A stretch of DNA of 64,000 nucleotides, taken from NCBI GenBank assembly GCA_028023455.1, contig JAQFVV010006852.1, forward strand, positions 124,001 through 188,000, written 5' to 3'. The notes below the pieces were generated by a model. It was given only the letters and a program-made list of their open reading frames with translations. It was not told where the DNA came from and did not search any database. Position numbers and translations under genes: made by a program. Shown piece after piece: positions 49,542 to 61,695 of this stretch; within the stretch, counting starts at the first letter, position 1, and each line of letters starts with the position of its first letter. The stretch comes from Epiperipatus broadwayi (taxonomy: Eukaryota; Onychophora; Udeonychophora; Euonychophora; Peripatidae).

Positions 49542-50459
49542 CTAAAATAAATTATTTAATATTCATTAATTAATTCTCAATATTATTTTAAGTATATATT
49601 TACTTTATTATGATTATGCTAAAACATATAAATTTCCCAATAAATTATAAATAAATAATAATAAAAGATTATCACAAAATTATATATATATAATGAAATC
49701 AAATAAATTGTATATATGTATTTGATAGTAATTAAGACAAAAATAATTTTATAAATAGAAAAATTTAAAAAAAATTAAATGATATTATCAAATGTGATAA
49801 TAAGGATGATGAAAATTGTTTTACTTTCAAAAACAATTTATTGCACATTTAGATCAAAGAAATACAGATTGAACAGCATAAAACAAGTAAAAGGTTATAA
49901 GATATGTAAAAAAAAAAAAAGGAAAAGGTTCATATTTGAGTTGATACTTTGTACAGGAAACATTTATGATTTGATTGATGTTTCAAGAATAAATCATAGA
50001 AGCATGATTTCTCTAAAGTTCATTTCCTTTGTTCACCCAGTTCCAACATCTATCTATGGTGAATGCAGCAGGGAAGATTAAAACGAGATACTATTAGTAG
50101 GTAATATTAGTGTCCATGTTTCAGTTTCATGAAATGATGTAAGGTATATTTTTGTTGGTTGATCTATATTTTAGATTGTTTTCTAGATTTAATGCATTGC
50201 TGACTGAGTGGTTTGTTTTAAATATTGTAGCTCCAAGTTCTAAACAGATTTTAAACTAAAAAAAAAACAATCACAATGCCTTTATATATATATATATATA
50301 ATTCTCATGATGAAAAAAGATTTCGTCATATTTTAATTATATACATATATTTAATTATGGCAATCCAGATTGACTTAAGACATTTACATCCCACTGTCAG
50401 TAACCAGTAATTATCTACTTATTAAAAAATAATGTCTAATAGATTCTGTTGTGTAAGAG
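49542..50459. other. AT-rich stretch with one unassigned ORF
   Basis: A 100-codon plus-strand ORF (49779-50081) is Lys/Ile-rich at first and more protein-like at its end (residues around FISFVHPVPTSIYGECS). It has no recognisable motif and may be chance or PLE-derived. Confidence 0.35.
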
Positions 50460-51200
50460 ATAGTAGCATGAAGTCAGTTGAAAAAAAATATATAAAATTT
50501 TACATTTAAGATTTTACAAATCTGCCATACAATCAAAATGTATTAATAAGAACTATTGGCAAACTCTACAGTAATAAAACAAACATAATGATCCATGAAA
50601 TGAACCTAAGGTAAGAATAAGCCTTCCAAATATTCATTGAATAGCAAATAAATTAAGAAACATTTTACTCATTTAACATTAGCTTTAGATACTCTACATC
50701 ATTGAATACATTTTTAAATACCACAAGAACACACTCCCCCAAATGGTTCATGAAATTGCATGTAGTGCCCCCTGGTGTAAAGTTGTCTATTATGGTAAAT
50801 CACAGATGAATAGATGAACAAGGATAGCCACACATGTATTTATACAATAGAGCAAAACAAAATAATGAATATAATTCCAATTTTCCATAAACATAAACAC
50901 ATCATGGGACATGCTTTTAATCCAAATATACAATTAATAACAAAGAAGCATGTGTTTTATTGTCAAAAAATTCAATATATAAATGTCTCATTAATATAAA
51001 AAAGTATATCCATTTAAACATATGACTTTTCAACTGTAAAATAAGACAGTGCTATGATTTTGGTAAGGTTCTGTGATAGCATGCTTAGTACAACATAGAT
51101 TTTAAAATTAAATTATATTAACTTTTCTTAACATTTATTTATAACAAGTTTATAATGATTACAATTTGTAAAGAAAAGTGGGGTAAATATTTAAAATTAC
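50460..51200 (+). pseudogene. Penelope-like element relic (endonuclease part), copy 1
   Basis: About 700 bp homologous to 55842-56600. Shared strings include aatRtRttRataagaactat and aataagccttcca/cataagccttcc. At about 50745-50812 one frame reads VVYYGKS after a paired-Cys region, matching the Y-x-G half of a GIY-YIG domain; further on HIMGHAFN matches the conserved late histidine segment. Stops and shifts occur throughout. Confidence 0.5.
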
Positions 51201-52321
51201 TGAACTAAATGAAAATACATTGATTAAGTAAGATGGCATTCAAATTAACAGAAGTCAATAGCAGTTAAACAAGAACAACTCAAATTTGTGAAAACATGTT
51301 TACATTTAAAAGTTCCTACATTTTTGCAATATCTAGATTACACAAGAGTACATCAGCATAAGGAAATAAATACAAAATTTAAGTGATTTTACTGCATAAA
51401 ATTATTCAAGGATAAATCTCAAACAAGAAATATAAAGAAAAAATAAATTGAGAAAAATTACATTGCCCCACTAGAGCTAAAAGATAAATGCAGAATAATA
51501 ATCTTAAAATTAATGGAAAATATGACAAAATGTTAAATTTCCAGATGAAAATACAAGATGTTGGTTTTAATAATAGAAAAGTAGAAAATTGGGTGAATTT
51601 AACAGAGAAAATGCCACCAAAATAATTAACAATATATTCAATTAAGGCCCAAAGTTTATTGGAGGAATTTGGGAGCAACCAAAAATAAAAAGAATTGTCA
51701 ATACTAAAGCTAAGTATGGAAATTTATCACAAAAGGAGAAAATAATAGATAAAATGGCAAAGGCATTATAAGCTGTACACAAATCTAAGGACAACAATGA
51801 ATGGTTTCAAAATATAAAAGCAACTACTGAATACTTCAAAAACAATAATGTTGTGCATATTATAAAAGATAAAAGATAGCCAGTTGGTATTATTAGACAT
51901 AAGAATACATTCAAAAAATGAACATTCAAATTATCAATTTAAAAATATTAACATATACAACATAAGATATATGAAATATAAATTTGTATCTATAATATTG
52001 ATAAAATGCTGCAACAAAGCTTATACAAGATCTGAATATTTAATCATGTACCTTTCAACAGCCTTACTACAAATAAACTGCAGAAAGAAAATCAAGCATT
52101 TAAACTTATGACTGACATTGGTGAGGCATATAATTGCAGATACTGGTTTTGGTAAGTACACAATACAATCTTCATACAAATGTATAAATAAAATTAAAAA
52201 TATAAAAATAAATGAAAACCAAAACCTGGTATTAATAAATGTTAAAGAACTGCATTGATCCACACTATGTGATTTATCCATTAATATAAGTCAAGAAGTA
52301 CTGCAGTAAATCAACTACAAT
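51201..52321. other. probable decayed Penelope-like element sequence
   Basis: Plus-strand frames give short protein-like pieces (for example NNEWFQNIKATTEYFKNN near 51795) between stops. This fits the N-terminal part of the PLE polyprotein whose RT follows, but no diagnostic motif is present. Confidence 0.3.
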
Positions 52322-52699
52322 GTGAACAAAAAGGATTTAATAACTGATGTATTAAAATGGATTGATAAGGACATAATAGCATTAGCCAAAAAGAAATTTT
52401 ATAAAATGGAGAGCAGATGGCCTACAGGACTACCACTAAGTGTTAAAATATACAGTATTGCTTTATTAAAATTTGAAGATACTATTATCCAAAATTATTT
52501 GGCTCCTTTATCTAATGAAATTAATATATGTCAAAGATATGTTTATATGCAGATCAGAAACATATTAATAATATACATCACAAACTTGAACATGTATCCC
52601 CTTTGTAATAGACTATTGAATCAGAGTATAATAACCATGGAATCAAATTTTTTAACCTATACATGCAAGAAATTAATCAAAATCTCGACTACAAAATGA
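52322..52699 (+). pseudogene. Penelope-like reverse transcriptase fragment
   Basis: A 125-codon frame. Residues 36-52 (TGLPLSVKIYSIALLKF) match the G-x-P-x-GSPLSP-x-x-A-x-x-Y-x-x-x-FE block of PLE reverse transcriptases with substitutions. CQRYV at about residues 70-74 corresponds to the start of the RYVDD catalytic box, but the two aspartates are not there. The rest is degraded. Confidence 0.4.
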
Positions 52700-52840
52700 A
52701 ATTAAAACCCATTGAAATAAGAAAAGCTATTCACCTGAAATCAAAAACCCCTATCAAACACAAACATACAGATTTGAAAAGTTTGTTATAGAGAATTAGG
52801 AATTTAGGCAAATATAAAGCTGATAAAGGAAATAATGTAG
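52700..52840 (+). pseudogene. PLE polyprotein segment interrupted by a solo LTR
   Basis: The reading ends YKADKGNNV right at the insertion point, matching the conserved K-A-D-K-G-N-x-V-V motif early in PLE reverse transcriptases. It follows rather than precedes the block at 52322-52699, so two partial copies seem to be joined. Confidence 0.45.
52837..52840. repeat. target-site duplication, left (gtag)
   Basis: Matches 55838-55841 across the solo LTR. Confidence 0.85.
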
Positions 52841-55837
52841 TGTAACAGTCAAGTTTGTACATTCGCGTAACAGAATTCAGAATCCAAGCAAAAGAGACCG
52901 AAGCTGGCCAGACTAGGACTGTAACATCCCGAGTCCGACCGCACTTCAACTCGTAAACCAGGATTCCAAGACTCACGACCTTACGAATGACCACCTTGAA
53001 ATTACACGTAGTATATCTCTTTCCACACGGCCGACATGGGTCACGGAGAAGCAATGAGACTCTGATAATTAAAAGAAAGGTTCTTAATTGACTAAAATAT
53101 CACTAATTTAATTTAACTTAATGCATAGTTTTCACATATATAGTCTATAAAGGATAATTAGAATTGGATTGAATTAAATCAATAACGAGACAGAGAACGA
53201 AATACATTAAATTAATTATATATATTTATTTACAACTCATAGCTATATCACTTATTTACAATAGTATTCAGCGTAGAATGTACAAACATTTGGTAATTCA
53301 AAATCACTTCACATAAGTAATCATTAAAGTTCATAGATGAGTTTAACATGTGCCCATCTTAGGAATTGTTTACAATTGATACATAATTAATCACTACGTT
53401 ATGTCTATAAATCTCGATAAGCCAAATCCCATTACATTTGTGGCTGGTATATAAATAATTATATTAAACTTTGATCATGGATTTATTTACTAAAATACCC
53501 AATATACTTTAATAACGAGCGCATAAACCAGCTCAAGTAATGATCGATCGAACATGGCTTTCGAGAGAAAATTTCAGAATGCTGAAAGCGTTATATAAAG
53601 GTGGGAGAGTTGGCTGCATAAGATTTTACCAATGCGCTATGGCACAGGTAAACAATAATAGGAAAAGTCGCTCTGCGGATGGATGAAATAACTTCAGGGT
53701 TCTTGCGACAAACGCCGGTACCCTGTAACCGATCGCAATGCTGCGTGAAAAGGAACATTTGTGTTCAGGAATGGCGGGGGTCTTACGTGCTAACCTGGCC
53801 TTGGCTCAGGCTTCGCTACTGCTCTACCCTATAGAAGAAGATGTGCTGGCAACGCCGTGGCTCCATCTTAAGATACGTATATTACGTATAGCAGCAAAAC
53901 GAGAATAATTTTATAAAATAAGATCACATCCGCCAAGCAAAGAATAGTATATTTCATACTATGAAATACGAGTTAATAGCATATTAGCTCTATCAAATCG
54001 GGACCAACTCTTGCGTAGACTGATAATAAATGTCTATGCTACTAAAGGAAATATTATTACATCTGTACTTTGACATGTTCGATCTATTAAGTTACTTATA
54101 GATAATAAATATTTAAGGAGGGAAAGTATATTTCTATGGACTTAAGAATTTAAATGTCAAATATACTTATAAATACGATCAATGTTAAATTTAATTCTAA
54201 ATAAACTTATAAGGTTAAGTTTTTAACTGGTTGATTATAAAAGAGCCACATTTCACATATTAAATCATTTAAATAAAAAAAATAGGATTTCGAAACAGCG
54301 CAGAAAGTTGACGCTATAAATAAATTACGCGAAGATTTTCAAATAATATCTTCTTAAAACATAAAAATAAGTGCCTACTGTTTCGAAATATTGGCATATA
54401 AAATATAATAAGCATTTAAAATAAACAAAGAAATATAGACACAACCGCAGTGATATAACTTTAAACTAAACACATAATGCACTTTAAATGAAAGGAAAAT
54501 ATAAATAAGTCAGATTATTTAAACTTTAACACATTAAATTTTGGATAGCAATTGACATATTAAACTATTAAATGGATTTTAAGTTTTGATTACATTTAGC
54601 TTTATCATTATTTGAAAAAGAAAGTTAGCTAACTTAGATAGATATTATTACATTTAGAATTACACAGAATTACATAGAGCTCTGCGGTTTGAAAAATAAA
54701 ACGGTACCGGTATGATTTATCTGCAAGTTCTTGGCTGTTGGTTTGGTTTAGTTTGACTGGGCGGCATCATCTTTCCCATTATGTTAGGCTCGTCTCTTCT
54801 ATCGGCATGATGGTGGTTTAGGCATTTCGACGAGAGAAACCCCGTTCTCCCGCGGAGTCACAGCAACAAGATGCCCGCTTTTAGCCGGACATGTTCAAAT
54901 TAACAATTGTGAATACTGGCTACAACTCTCACTAACAATATGGCTGTCCTCCTTGCTAAAAAAATACAGAGTATTTATATGTTTTCCTTATCGGAATCTC
55001 CCGCCTCAAGACTCAGGAATTTAATTAAGTGTTTTTCAATTTATAATTCAGATCTTCGATAACTTATGTTAGAAACATTCCATAAGCTATTATTATAATT
55101 AAGATTTTTCGTTGCAAACAATTGTCCAATTTAGATTTTAAAATAACTTAAATCTTATCTAAGGGGATTTTAATTAGTAAATTTTGAACTAGTTTTACTT
55201 TTTACGAATTCCAGGTGTGGTCGTTAATGACACTTGATTACAATCAAAAATCTTTTAATTACTTGACCAGCTTTTATTTTTAATCTTACATATAATAGAA
55301 ACTCTTTCTCTTTAAAAACAACCTTTTAACATTTTTTTTTAAAACGAAACCATTTTTAACATATTTATTAAAAATAATTTGCAAACATATTTTGATATAG
55401 CTTTTAAATATATTTTCGAGAAACTTTTCTCTGAAATATATTTAAAACAAGAAATCTTTTAACAATTTTAAAGAAACATTTAATAGTATTTTTAGATAAC
55501 AGCTTTTACATATTTTAAATCATGTCTTTCTTCTATATAGCACAGATTATATATCCACATACGAAATTACAATATTAAACAACAAAATTAATAATTTACT
55601 CTTAACTTAAATAATATAATAACCATTTTTAGAAATATTAAATAACTTTAGGACGCTATAATTTTACTAATCCTATCTAATTATAGCGTTCGTTCGCACG
55701 TAAATATATAATACTGTTTATACGGACATGAACGAATTTTATATTTATTAACATTTAAATAGGTTCGAACTTAGCACAGATGAGAGTGTCATTAGGTTTG
55801 ATGGTGAAACGGAAAGGGATTGGAGATTTCCGTTTCA
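52841..55837 (-). mobile_element. solo LTR of the gag-only element family
   Basis: 2997 bp with the same TGTAACAG start and TTTCA end as the LTRs at 10.5 and 16.9 kb, and co-linear with them throughout. It is more diverged from them than they are from each other, with several indels; the largest is an insertion of about 35 bp near 54470-54510. Flanking gtag repeats mark insertion of a full element followed by LTR-LTR recombination, or deletion of the interior. Orientation is given as for the full element. Confidence 0.9.
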
Positions 55838-55841
55838 GTAG
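55838..55841. repeat. target-site duplication, right (gtag)
   Basis: Partner of 52837-52840. Confidence 0.85.
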
Positions 55842-56600
55842 AGGTTTACATCTATAACTTTCCAAATTTGCTATACGATCGAAATATGTTGATAAGAACT
55901 ATCGGAAAATTGTACTATAACATTAACAAACTTAATGATCAGAAAAATGAACATTAACCATGCATAAGCCTTCCATTCATTTCTAGAATGGCAAATAAAT
56001 TAAAAAACATGTGCTAGCACATGTAGCATTAGTTTTATATCTTTTCCATTATTCAATAAATTATTGAATAATGCACTATGCCCCCCCCCCCCAGTGTTTT
56101 ATAACATAGTATGCAACATCCCTTTGTGCAAAGCTGTCTATTATGGTGAATTACAGGTGATATGTCACAAAAGATCACCCAGCACATGCATTTATACAAC
56201 AAGACAAAACAAAATAATAAATATAATTCAATTTTCATTGGTCATGAATGCATTATGAGCCATGCTTTCAATCTAACTAATGTGAATACTGTTTGTGCCA
56301 AAAGAGATGATAAAAACAAAAATGCAAGGAAGCATGAGAAATTGAAAAAGATTCATATGCAATTAATAAAAAAGAAGCATGTATTCCATTGTCTAAAAAA
56401 TGGCATATATAAATGTATCATTTACACAACAAAGTACATTGAAAGATGTAACTTTTCAACTGCAAAATATAACAGCATTATGATTCTGCTCTGCCAAAAA
56501 CATGCCTAACATGATATACATTTTAAATTAAAATGATTTTACCTTTTATAACTCTTGTTTATAATGAGTTTGTAATGATTACAATAAGTAAAGAAAAGTG
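55842..56600 (+). pseudogene. Penelope-like element relic (endonuclease part), copy 2
   Basis: Homologous to 50460-51200. About 56093-56160 reads VFYNIVCNIPLCKAVYYGEL, a GIY-YIG core with paired cysteines and Y-Y-G-E. In another frame 56175-56280 reads QHMHLYNKTKQ and then HECIMSHAFN, the conserved later part. A C-run at 56081-56092 and frameshifts break it. Before the solo LTR inserted, this sequence continued directly from 52840. Confidence 0.55.
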
Positions 56601-57219
56601 AAATAAATATTTAAAATTAAAAATTAAATCTAACTTTTTATAAAATGTCTTAAGTATATCAATTATTTTTTAAATCTTTTCCATGAATAATAATCCCATG
56701 AGATGCATACAGTAGTTTAATATCCTTTATATCTGTTTATGTTGGAGAATAAATATATTTTTATCTTGGTTATTAATATCAAAGCTTAATATATTTTTAC
56801 CTGATTAGATGGCATATATATTGAGATAAATACTTTTCCATCTCACTTTATAATTAAAATATGGTAGTTAATAATTGTAAATTAAAATTCATGTTTTATA
56901 AATTAGATTAGATTTTTTTATTTGGATTTCTATTAAGCATACACATACATCAATAAATAAATTAATTTTAAATCAATTTTAAACTTAGTTTTAAATTATG
57001 TTATAGGAACAAAGCTTAATTAAAAACTAATTAAGAAAATATTACTTAAATATCTTATCTTGAAACTAATTGAAACTTGAAAAACTAATTTCTTTTAAGC
57101 TTTTATTTTAAAATGTTCTAAAATATCAATTAAACATATTTTACAGATTAAAATGGCTAAACGTTATTATTGTGGATTACAAATCTAAAAAAAATTCTCA
57201 ACATAAGTAATTAAAATAA
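56601..57219. other. AT-rich non-coding stretch
   Basis: Nothing recognised. Confidence 0.55.
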
Positions 57220-57490
57220 TTATTGAGTTGTTAATAATAAAAACATTTTGCAAAGTTGGGAATAAGATAAGTAAGTCAATACAGAAAATAGTTTTTCCTT
57301 TTGGTCTTTGCTCTGTACATTTATCAGGATCTTTATTTGCTGCCACCATGAAGTATGAGGAATCTCCACCAACGGTTTAACTAATATGCATGTATGACTA
57401 AAAGCTATTAACAAACTATTCTTCAGCATGAAACTCATATCCAACAGGTTGTTTAAATTGGGTTGCTGAATTTGATCCAATGCTGTGGTT
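57220..57490 (-). pseudogene. possible decayed coding fragment, unidentified
   Basis: An island of even composition. One minus-strand frame is open for 86 codons (57480 down). A second frame reads more like a conserved protein (ATQFKQPVGYEFHAEE, then GGDSSYFMVAANKDPDKCTE) but has three in-frame stops, two of them TAG. An acceptor-like ccacag lies at the 5' edge; no good donor follows. It could be an exon relic or a retropseudogene. Confidence 0.25.
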
Positions 57491-58419
57491 CACATATATA
57501 TTAAATTGCAGTTAAAATAGACATCCTTCTCAATAGTAAAAATTTTATACCAATTCTAAATTGGATGTAAATTCCAAGTGGGACAAAGATTTGAAAATTA
57601 TTAATGGAAATATTTTACAAGTAAATCTTTAAAGAGCTCCTTTTTAAATATACATATGTAAATGTAATTCCATTTTATAGAAAAGCAATATTTTCTCAGC
57701 AACATCTTGGCTACATCTTGGATTTAAGGTAACCAATTTATTAAATCTATGACCAATTTAATTAACTTTTAAAATTCTAATTTCCAAGCCAATAATATTT
57801 AGGAATATTGGATATTTTATAATATAATTTCTATGACTTTATATATTTATTTTTCAAATTAACTTTATATTTTATGACACTTGATTTAGTTTTATAATTT
57901 GACTTTTACTTATCTTGATGTGCTTTTAAATATTTTTATTTTAAAGATGTAAATGATATTTCTTTTAAAATTTAATAAGTATAATAGTTTACATCTTTAT
58001 ATATTTGAGATATAAAAGAAAATTAGCTTTGTTTCTTACTTTTTTTTTGTTTCTCCTAAAGAGTTTTAAATAGCAAAAGTGATTTTAATATTCAAAATTT
58101 TGTTTTAAAATAATCAATATTTAGTTTAAATAAATGGCAACTTAATCATTTTCCCTAAGTTAATCTGGTTTTAAAAAAATAGGAGAAAAATTCCTTTAAC
58201 AAAATTGTATCTTTCTGATACTATTTAAAAATCATTTACGATGTATTTCAAAGTGATGTAAGTCAAGGTATGTGTTTTTAACACAATGTGCATGTAGATA
58301 TGCAAATAGTTTAATAAGTCAATTCTAGTGTGCTTAAAACATTGAAGTAGTCATGTATATTGTTTTTTCCACATAAATGTCCAAAATTAAAGATTGGTAT
58401 ATATAAAATACATATTTTG
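57491..58419. other. AT-rich non-coding stretch
   Basis: Nothing recognised. Confidence 0.55.
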
Positions 58420-58456
58420 CGGGTTCATCCGTGTTAAAAACTTTTAATATCAATAT

Positions 58457-58497
58457 ACTGACGTTTCGACTTGGTCACACAAGCCATCCACAGAGTT
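58457..58497 (-). ncRNA. degenerate hammerhead-like motif in PLE tail
   Basis: Minus strand: CTGTGGA stands where CTGATGA is expected (two changes). Stem II is well preserved, 6 bp (GGCTTG with CAAGTC, one G-U), then GAAAC and a GTC cleavage triplet (58460-58462). ACT and AGT flank as stem I. With the core altered it is probably inactive. Confidence 0.5.
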
Positions 58498-58873
58498 ATA
58501 AAAAGGTAGAAAGACGGTTGTATATATATATAAATGCAAATGCATTTTATATAGTGATCCTACAGTTATATATCTACTGCATTCAAATTCACCATATGTT
58601 TATTTGCCTCTCTGTGATTTATATTATTCTTACTTAAGGGACACATTGATTACTTTGATTTTAGGTTCAGAGATATTTCTCCCCAAGAATTTTATTTTAA
58701 TTAATACTCCAGATAGAAAGAGGCTCTTTAGTATGTGTTTTTACCTTTAAAGTGTAATGAAATCAAATGCATATTGTACATGTGTGACTTTACCATGCTT
58801 GCTCATTTTGAATATATATAGTTAATTTAAATTGTTTTGGTATTGTCTGTCTTTTAACACAAAAGTGAATATA

Positions 58874-59100
58874 TATAATTGAAATAATAAATTTAACAGT
58901 TTACAAACTATTACAAACAATCCTTAAATCTGCAGAAGTACTTTTGGTTAATTTCTTAAACCTGCCTCAATTGCCATTAAATTCAAAAAACAAAAGCAGA
59001 AGCAAATGTCATCAATTCAAATTCCATGAATCTCATATTTTAATGTTAGCAGCTTGTCGATTTATTAAATGCATTTTATTTCTGTTTATAAAAATTGCTT
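58874..59100. repeat. inverted repeat, left arm
   Basis: Reverse complement of 59339-59555 with roughly 5% differences and small indels; the centre between the arms is about 238 bp. Confidence 0.85.
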
Positions 59101-59330
59101 CTTTAATTTTTCTTTTACTATGGTTTCTCTTTTCATGAAGAATTTTCACATTTTCAAAATCAAATTTATATTTATATTTACAGGTTTTTACATGATCAAA
59201 GAAAACCGAAGGAGATATTAAATCACCATTATTTTTACTTTTTACATGCTTATATAACAATTCATGCTCCTTCAATCTTTTCTCAATACTGCACCTAGAT
59301 TTATCTATATATGATAGTATACAATCACAA
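59033..59330 (-). pseudogene. GIY-YIG endonuclease C-terminal part of a PLE
   Basis: The frame is open from about 59330 although the first ATG is at 59275. It reads LSYIDKSRCSIEKRLKEHE (YIG half with D for G, catalytic-type Arg in RLKEH). Further features are H in FFDHVKT, then VKILHEKRNHSKRKIKEAIF with the conserved Glu, and NRNKMHLIN. It stops at a TGA (59033) that is CGA in the duplicate arm, so the protein is shortened by about seven residues. The N-terminal GIY strand and the whole RT are missing. Confidence 0.6.
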
Positions 59331-59338
59331 AAAAATTA

Positions 59339-59555
59339 TATAAACAGAAATAAAATGCGTTTAATAAATCGACAAGCTGCTAACATTAAAATACGAGATT
59401 CGTGGAATTTGAATTGATGACTTTTGCTTCCGCTTTTGTTTTTTGAATTTAATGGCAATTGAGGCAGGTTTAAGAAATTAACTGAAAGTACTTCTGTGGA
59501 TTTAAGGATTGTTTGTAATAGTTTGTAAACCGTTAAATTTATTATTTCAATTATA
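59339..59555. repeat. inverted repeat, right arm
   Basis: Carries, on the plus strand, the last codons of the same endonuclease. Where the left arm has a TGA after residues NIKI, this arm has CGA and continues through RDSWNLN to its own stop. Confidence 0.85.
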
Positions 59556-59599
59556 ATTACAATTTTGTTTTTAATTAACGGACATTTTATTTATTTTAT

Positions 59600-59631
<32 letters not shown>
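59600..59631. repeat. (CA)n(TA)n microsatellite
   Basis: About six CA units run directly into about ten TA units. Confidence 0.9.
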
Positions 59632-60065
59632 TTGAACACAACTTAACTTACATATATTTAATAGAATCAGATAAAACATTATGTTTTGTGAATATTAATA
59701 TTTAAAGCATCTGGATATCAAATGCAATTATGTAACTATAAAAGAATCAATACCAATAGGTATACATTTATGTTTGATATTACACTGTTGTTTACTGCTG
59801 TCTAGTCTGCTAATTGATATTTCTAAAAAAATTTTGTTCACCACAATCTAGAGATAATTTTAAGTATATATTAAAATGATATAGCTGTTTAGGCATTTAC
59901 AATTAAGATCTTCACTATGAAACTTTCATATTCTAGGCTATAAGTCTAGTGGTGCTGTTTGGTGTTGAATATTAATGTGACTAGTATTCATTATATATAT
60001 ATATAATCATTAAAAGCCAGTCAACACTTAGATAATCCCAACATCAATAACAATCAATATATATA
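59632..60065. other. AT-rich non-coding stretch
   Basis: Nothing recognised; two further short TA runs. Confidence 0.5.
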
Positions 60066-60408
60066 TATTGAAATTAAACTGAGAGCTGCAAAGCTCTCAA
60101 ACACTTGTGACTATCAACAGCCAATCAGATCTTAAACACTGAGACAGAGAATACTGTGTAGTAAATCGAAAGATTTCATGCTGTATGTTTGTAATTTGAA
60201 CTCAGTGAGTTGAGTGTGAAGATATTTAAGATTCACGCTTTCAGATCTAAGTACTTTAGATTGGCTTGGATATATAGATAGACAAGTAAAAAAGAGGGTG
60301 GAAACACCCTTTTCTTGTTAAATTCTCTGCCTCAGTGTTTAAGATCTGATTGGCTGTTGATAGTCACAAGCGCTTGAGAGGTTTGCAGCTCTCAGTTTAA
60401 TTTCAATA
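60066..60408. mobile_element. MITE with 87-bp terminal inverted repeats
   Basis: 60066-60152 and 60322-60408 are near-identical inverted repeats. Their outer ends are ttgaaattaaactgagagct and its complement, and inner parts share ccaatcagatcttaaacactg. TA flanks both ends, compatible with a Tc1/mariner-type TA duplication. The 169-bp centre is non-coding. Confidence 0.75.
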
Positions 60409-60429
60409 CTGTCTGTGCTTTATAAAATA

Positions 60430-60466
<37 letters not shown>

Positions 60467-61687
60467 GCACATGATATAGAGCATAAATATGCAAACCCTA
60501 TAGTATTATTTATATAATTTTTGGTGCAATCTACTGTGGGCCCAAGGATGATTGAGTTCATGTGGTCTCTATAGGAACAGGCCACATAACTTAAACTTCA
60601 AATATGAAATACATCCTGATATACTGAAAACCAGTGGCAAACATATTATAAATGTATTTAGTTGAAAATATTTTGGACAAGAAATAATAATAGGAAATAA
60701 TATCAAAAGTAATTGGATACTAAAAGTGAAATGACATTCTTGGAAGTGTGGTGATGCCTGGGAGTGAAGTTTGCCATAAACATATATAAAATAAAGTCAA
60801 AGAAAAAATTTATAACATACTTAAAAAATAAAATTGTATATAACATTGGTATATAAAAGTTATTTTTTCTCTCTCTCAAAACAATATGAAATCAGAGAAT
60901 CAAAATAGAATGAGTCCAAAGAACTTGGTATGGAAATGCTTGTGAATATAATGCAATGATCGAAATAAGAATGACATGATGCAATTAATAAAATAATGTT
61001 GACACACACACTAGATTAAATGATATATCAAAGTCATGATATGCAGATGAAAAAAGATAAGCGTATCAAGACAATATTTAAGAGTCTGCAGCTAATACCT
61101 ATCTGAACATAGATAATATCAATATTGTTACAGACAGAGATGAAATTAATAAAAATACTACTGATTCTACTGAAAAATATATATCCTAGAAAAGTGCATT
61201 CAACACTCAGACAAAAATATAGGAATTAAAAAAGAACACATAACATAAAATAATCCAAGATAAGAACAGCTAAAGATAAATAATTAGAAAGAACAAAAGT
61301 TGGAAAAAATAATTACAAATTTAATAAAGCAAGAAAATGTGAATTCTTTTTTTTAATTTTATAAACTAATAATATTCTTTTAAAAATCACATTTAATCTT
61401 TTTAAATATTTAAAAACTTACTTGTAAATTAGAACAACATAATGTAAATATAATTTATAATGTGTGTCTAAACATTTTTCCAACAAATGAATGAATTCTT
61501 TTTTATTTTAATTTTTTTTAATAATACAAATGTTGACTTATAATAAATCTACCAAACTGTGCTTTAAAATCATATATTTTCTTTATAATTATTAAAATAT
61601 TTGAAAAAATTCTAATACTGTGTCAATATTGACAGTTGATGACATTAGCGATGAATTTCAGAAGAAACACCATCATGAAAAAAATGT
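60409..61687. other. AT-rich non-coding stretch
   Basis: (TA)n at 60434-60461. Around 61080-61330 plus-strand frames look faintly like the linker region of a LINE ORF2 but with no diagnostic motif. Confidence 0.45.
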
Positions 61688-61695
61688 CTTTATAG
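61688..61695. repeat. 8-bp target-site duplication, left (ctttatag)
   Basis: Identical to 62219-62226. Confidence 0.95.

Larger units (their letters stand above)
58420..59555 (-). mobile_element. Penelope-like element 3' part with inverted duplicate
   Basis: From right to left on the minus strand: a GIY-YIG endonuclease region (59330-59033), 3' untranslated sequence, and a hammerhead-like terminal motif (58457-58497). The stretch 58874-59100 also occurs inverted at 59339-59555, giving a head-to-head arrangement, a known PLE insertion form. No RT is present. Confidence 0.65.
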
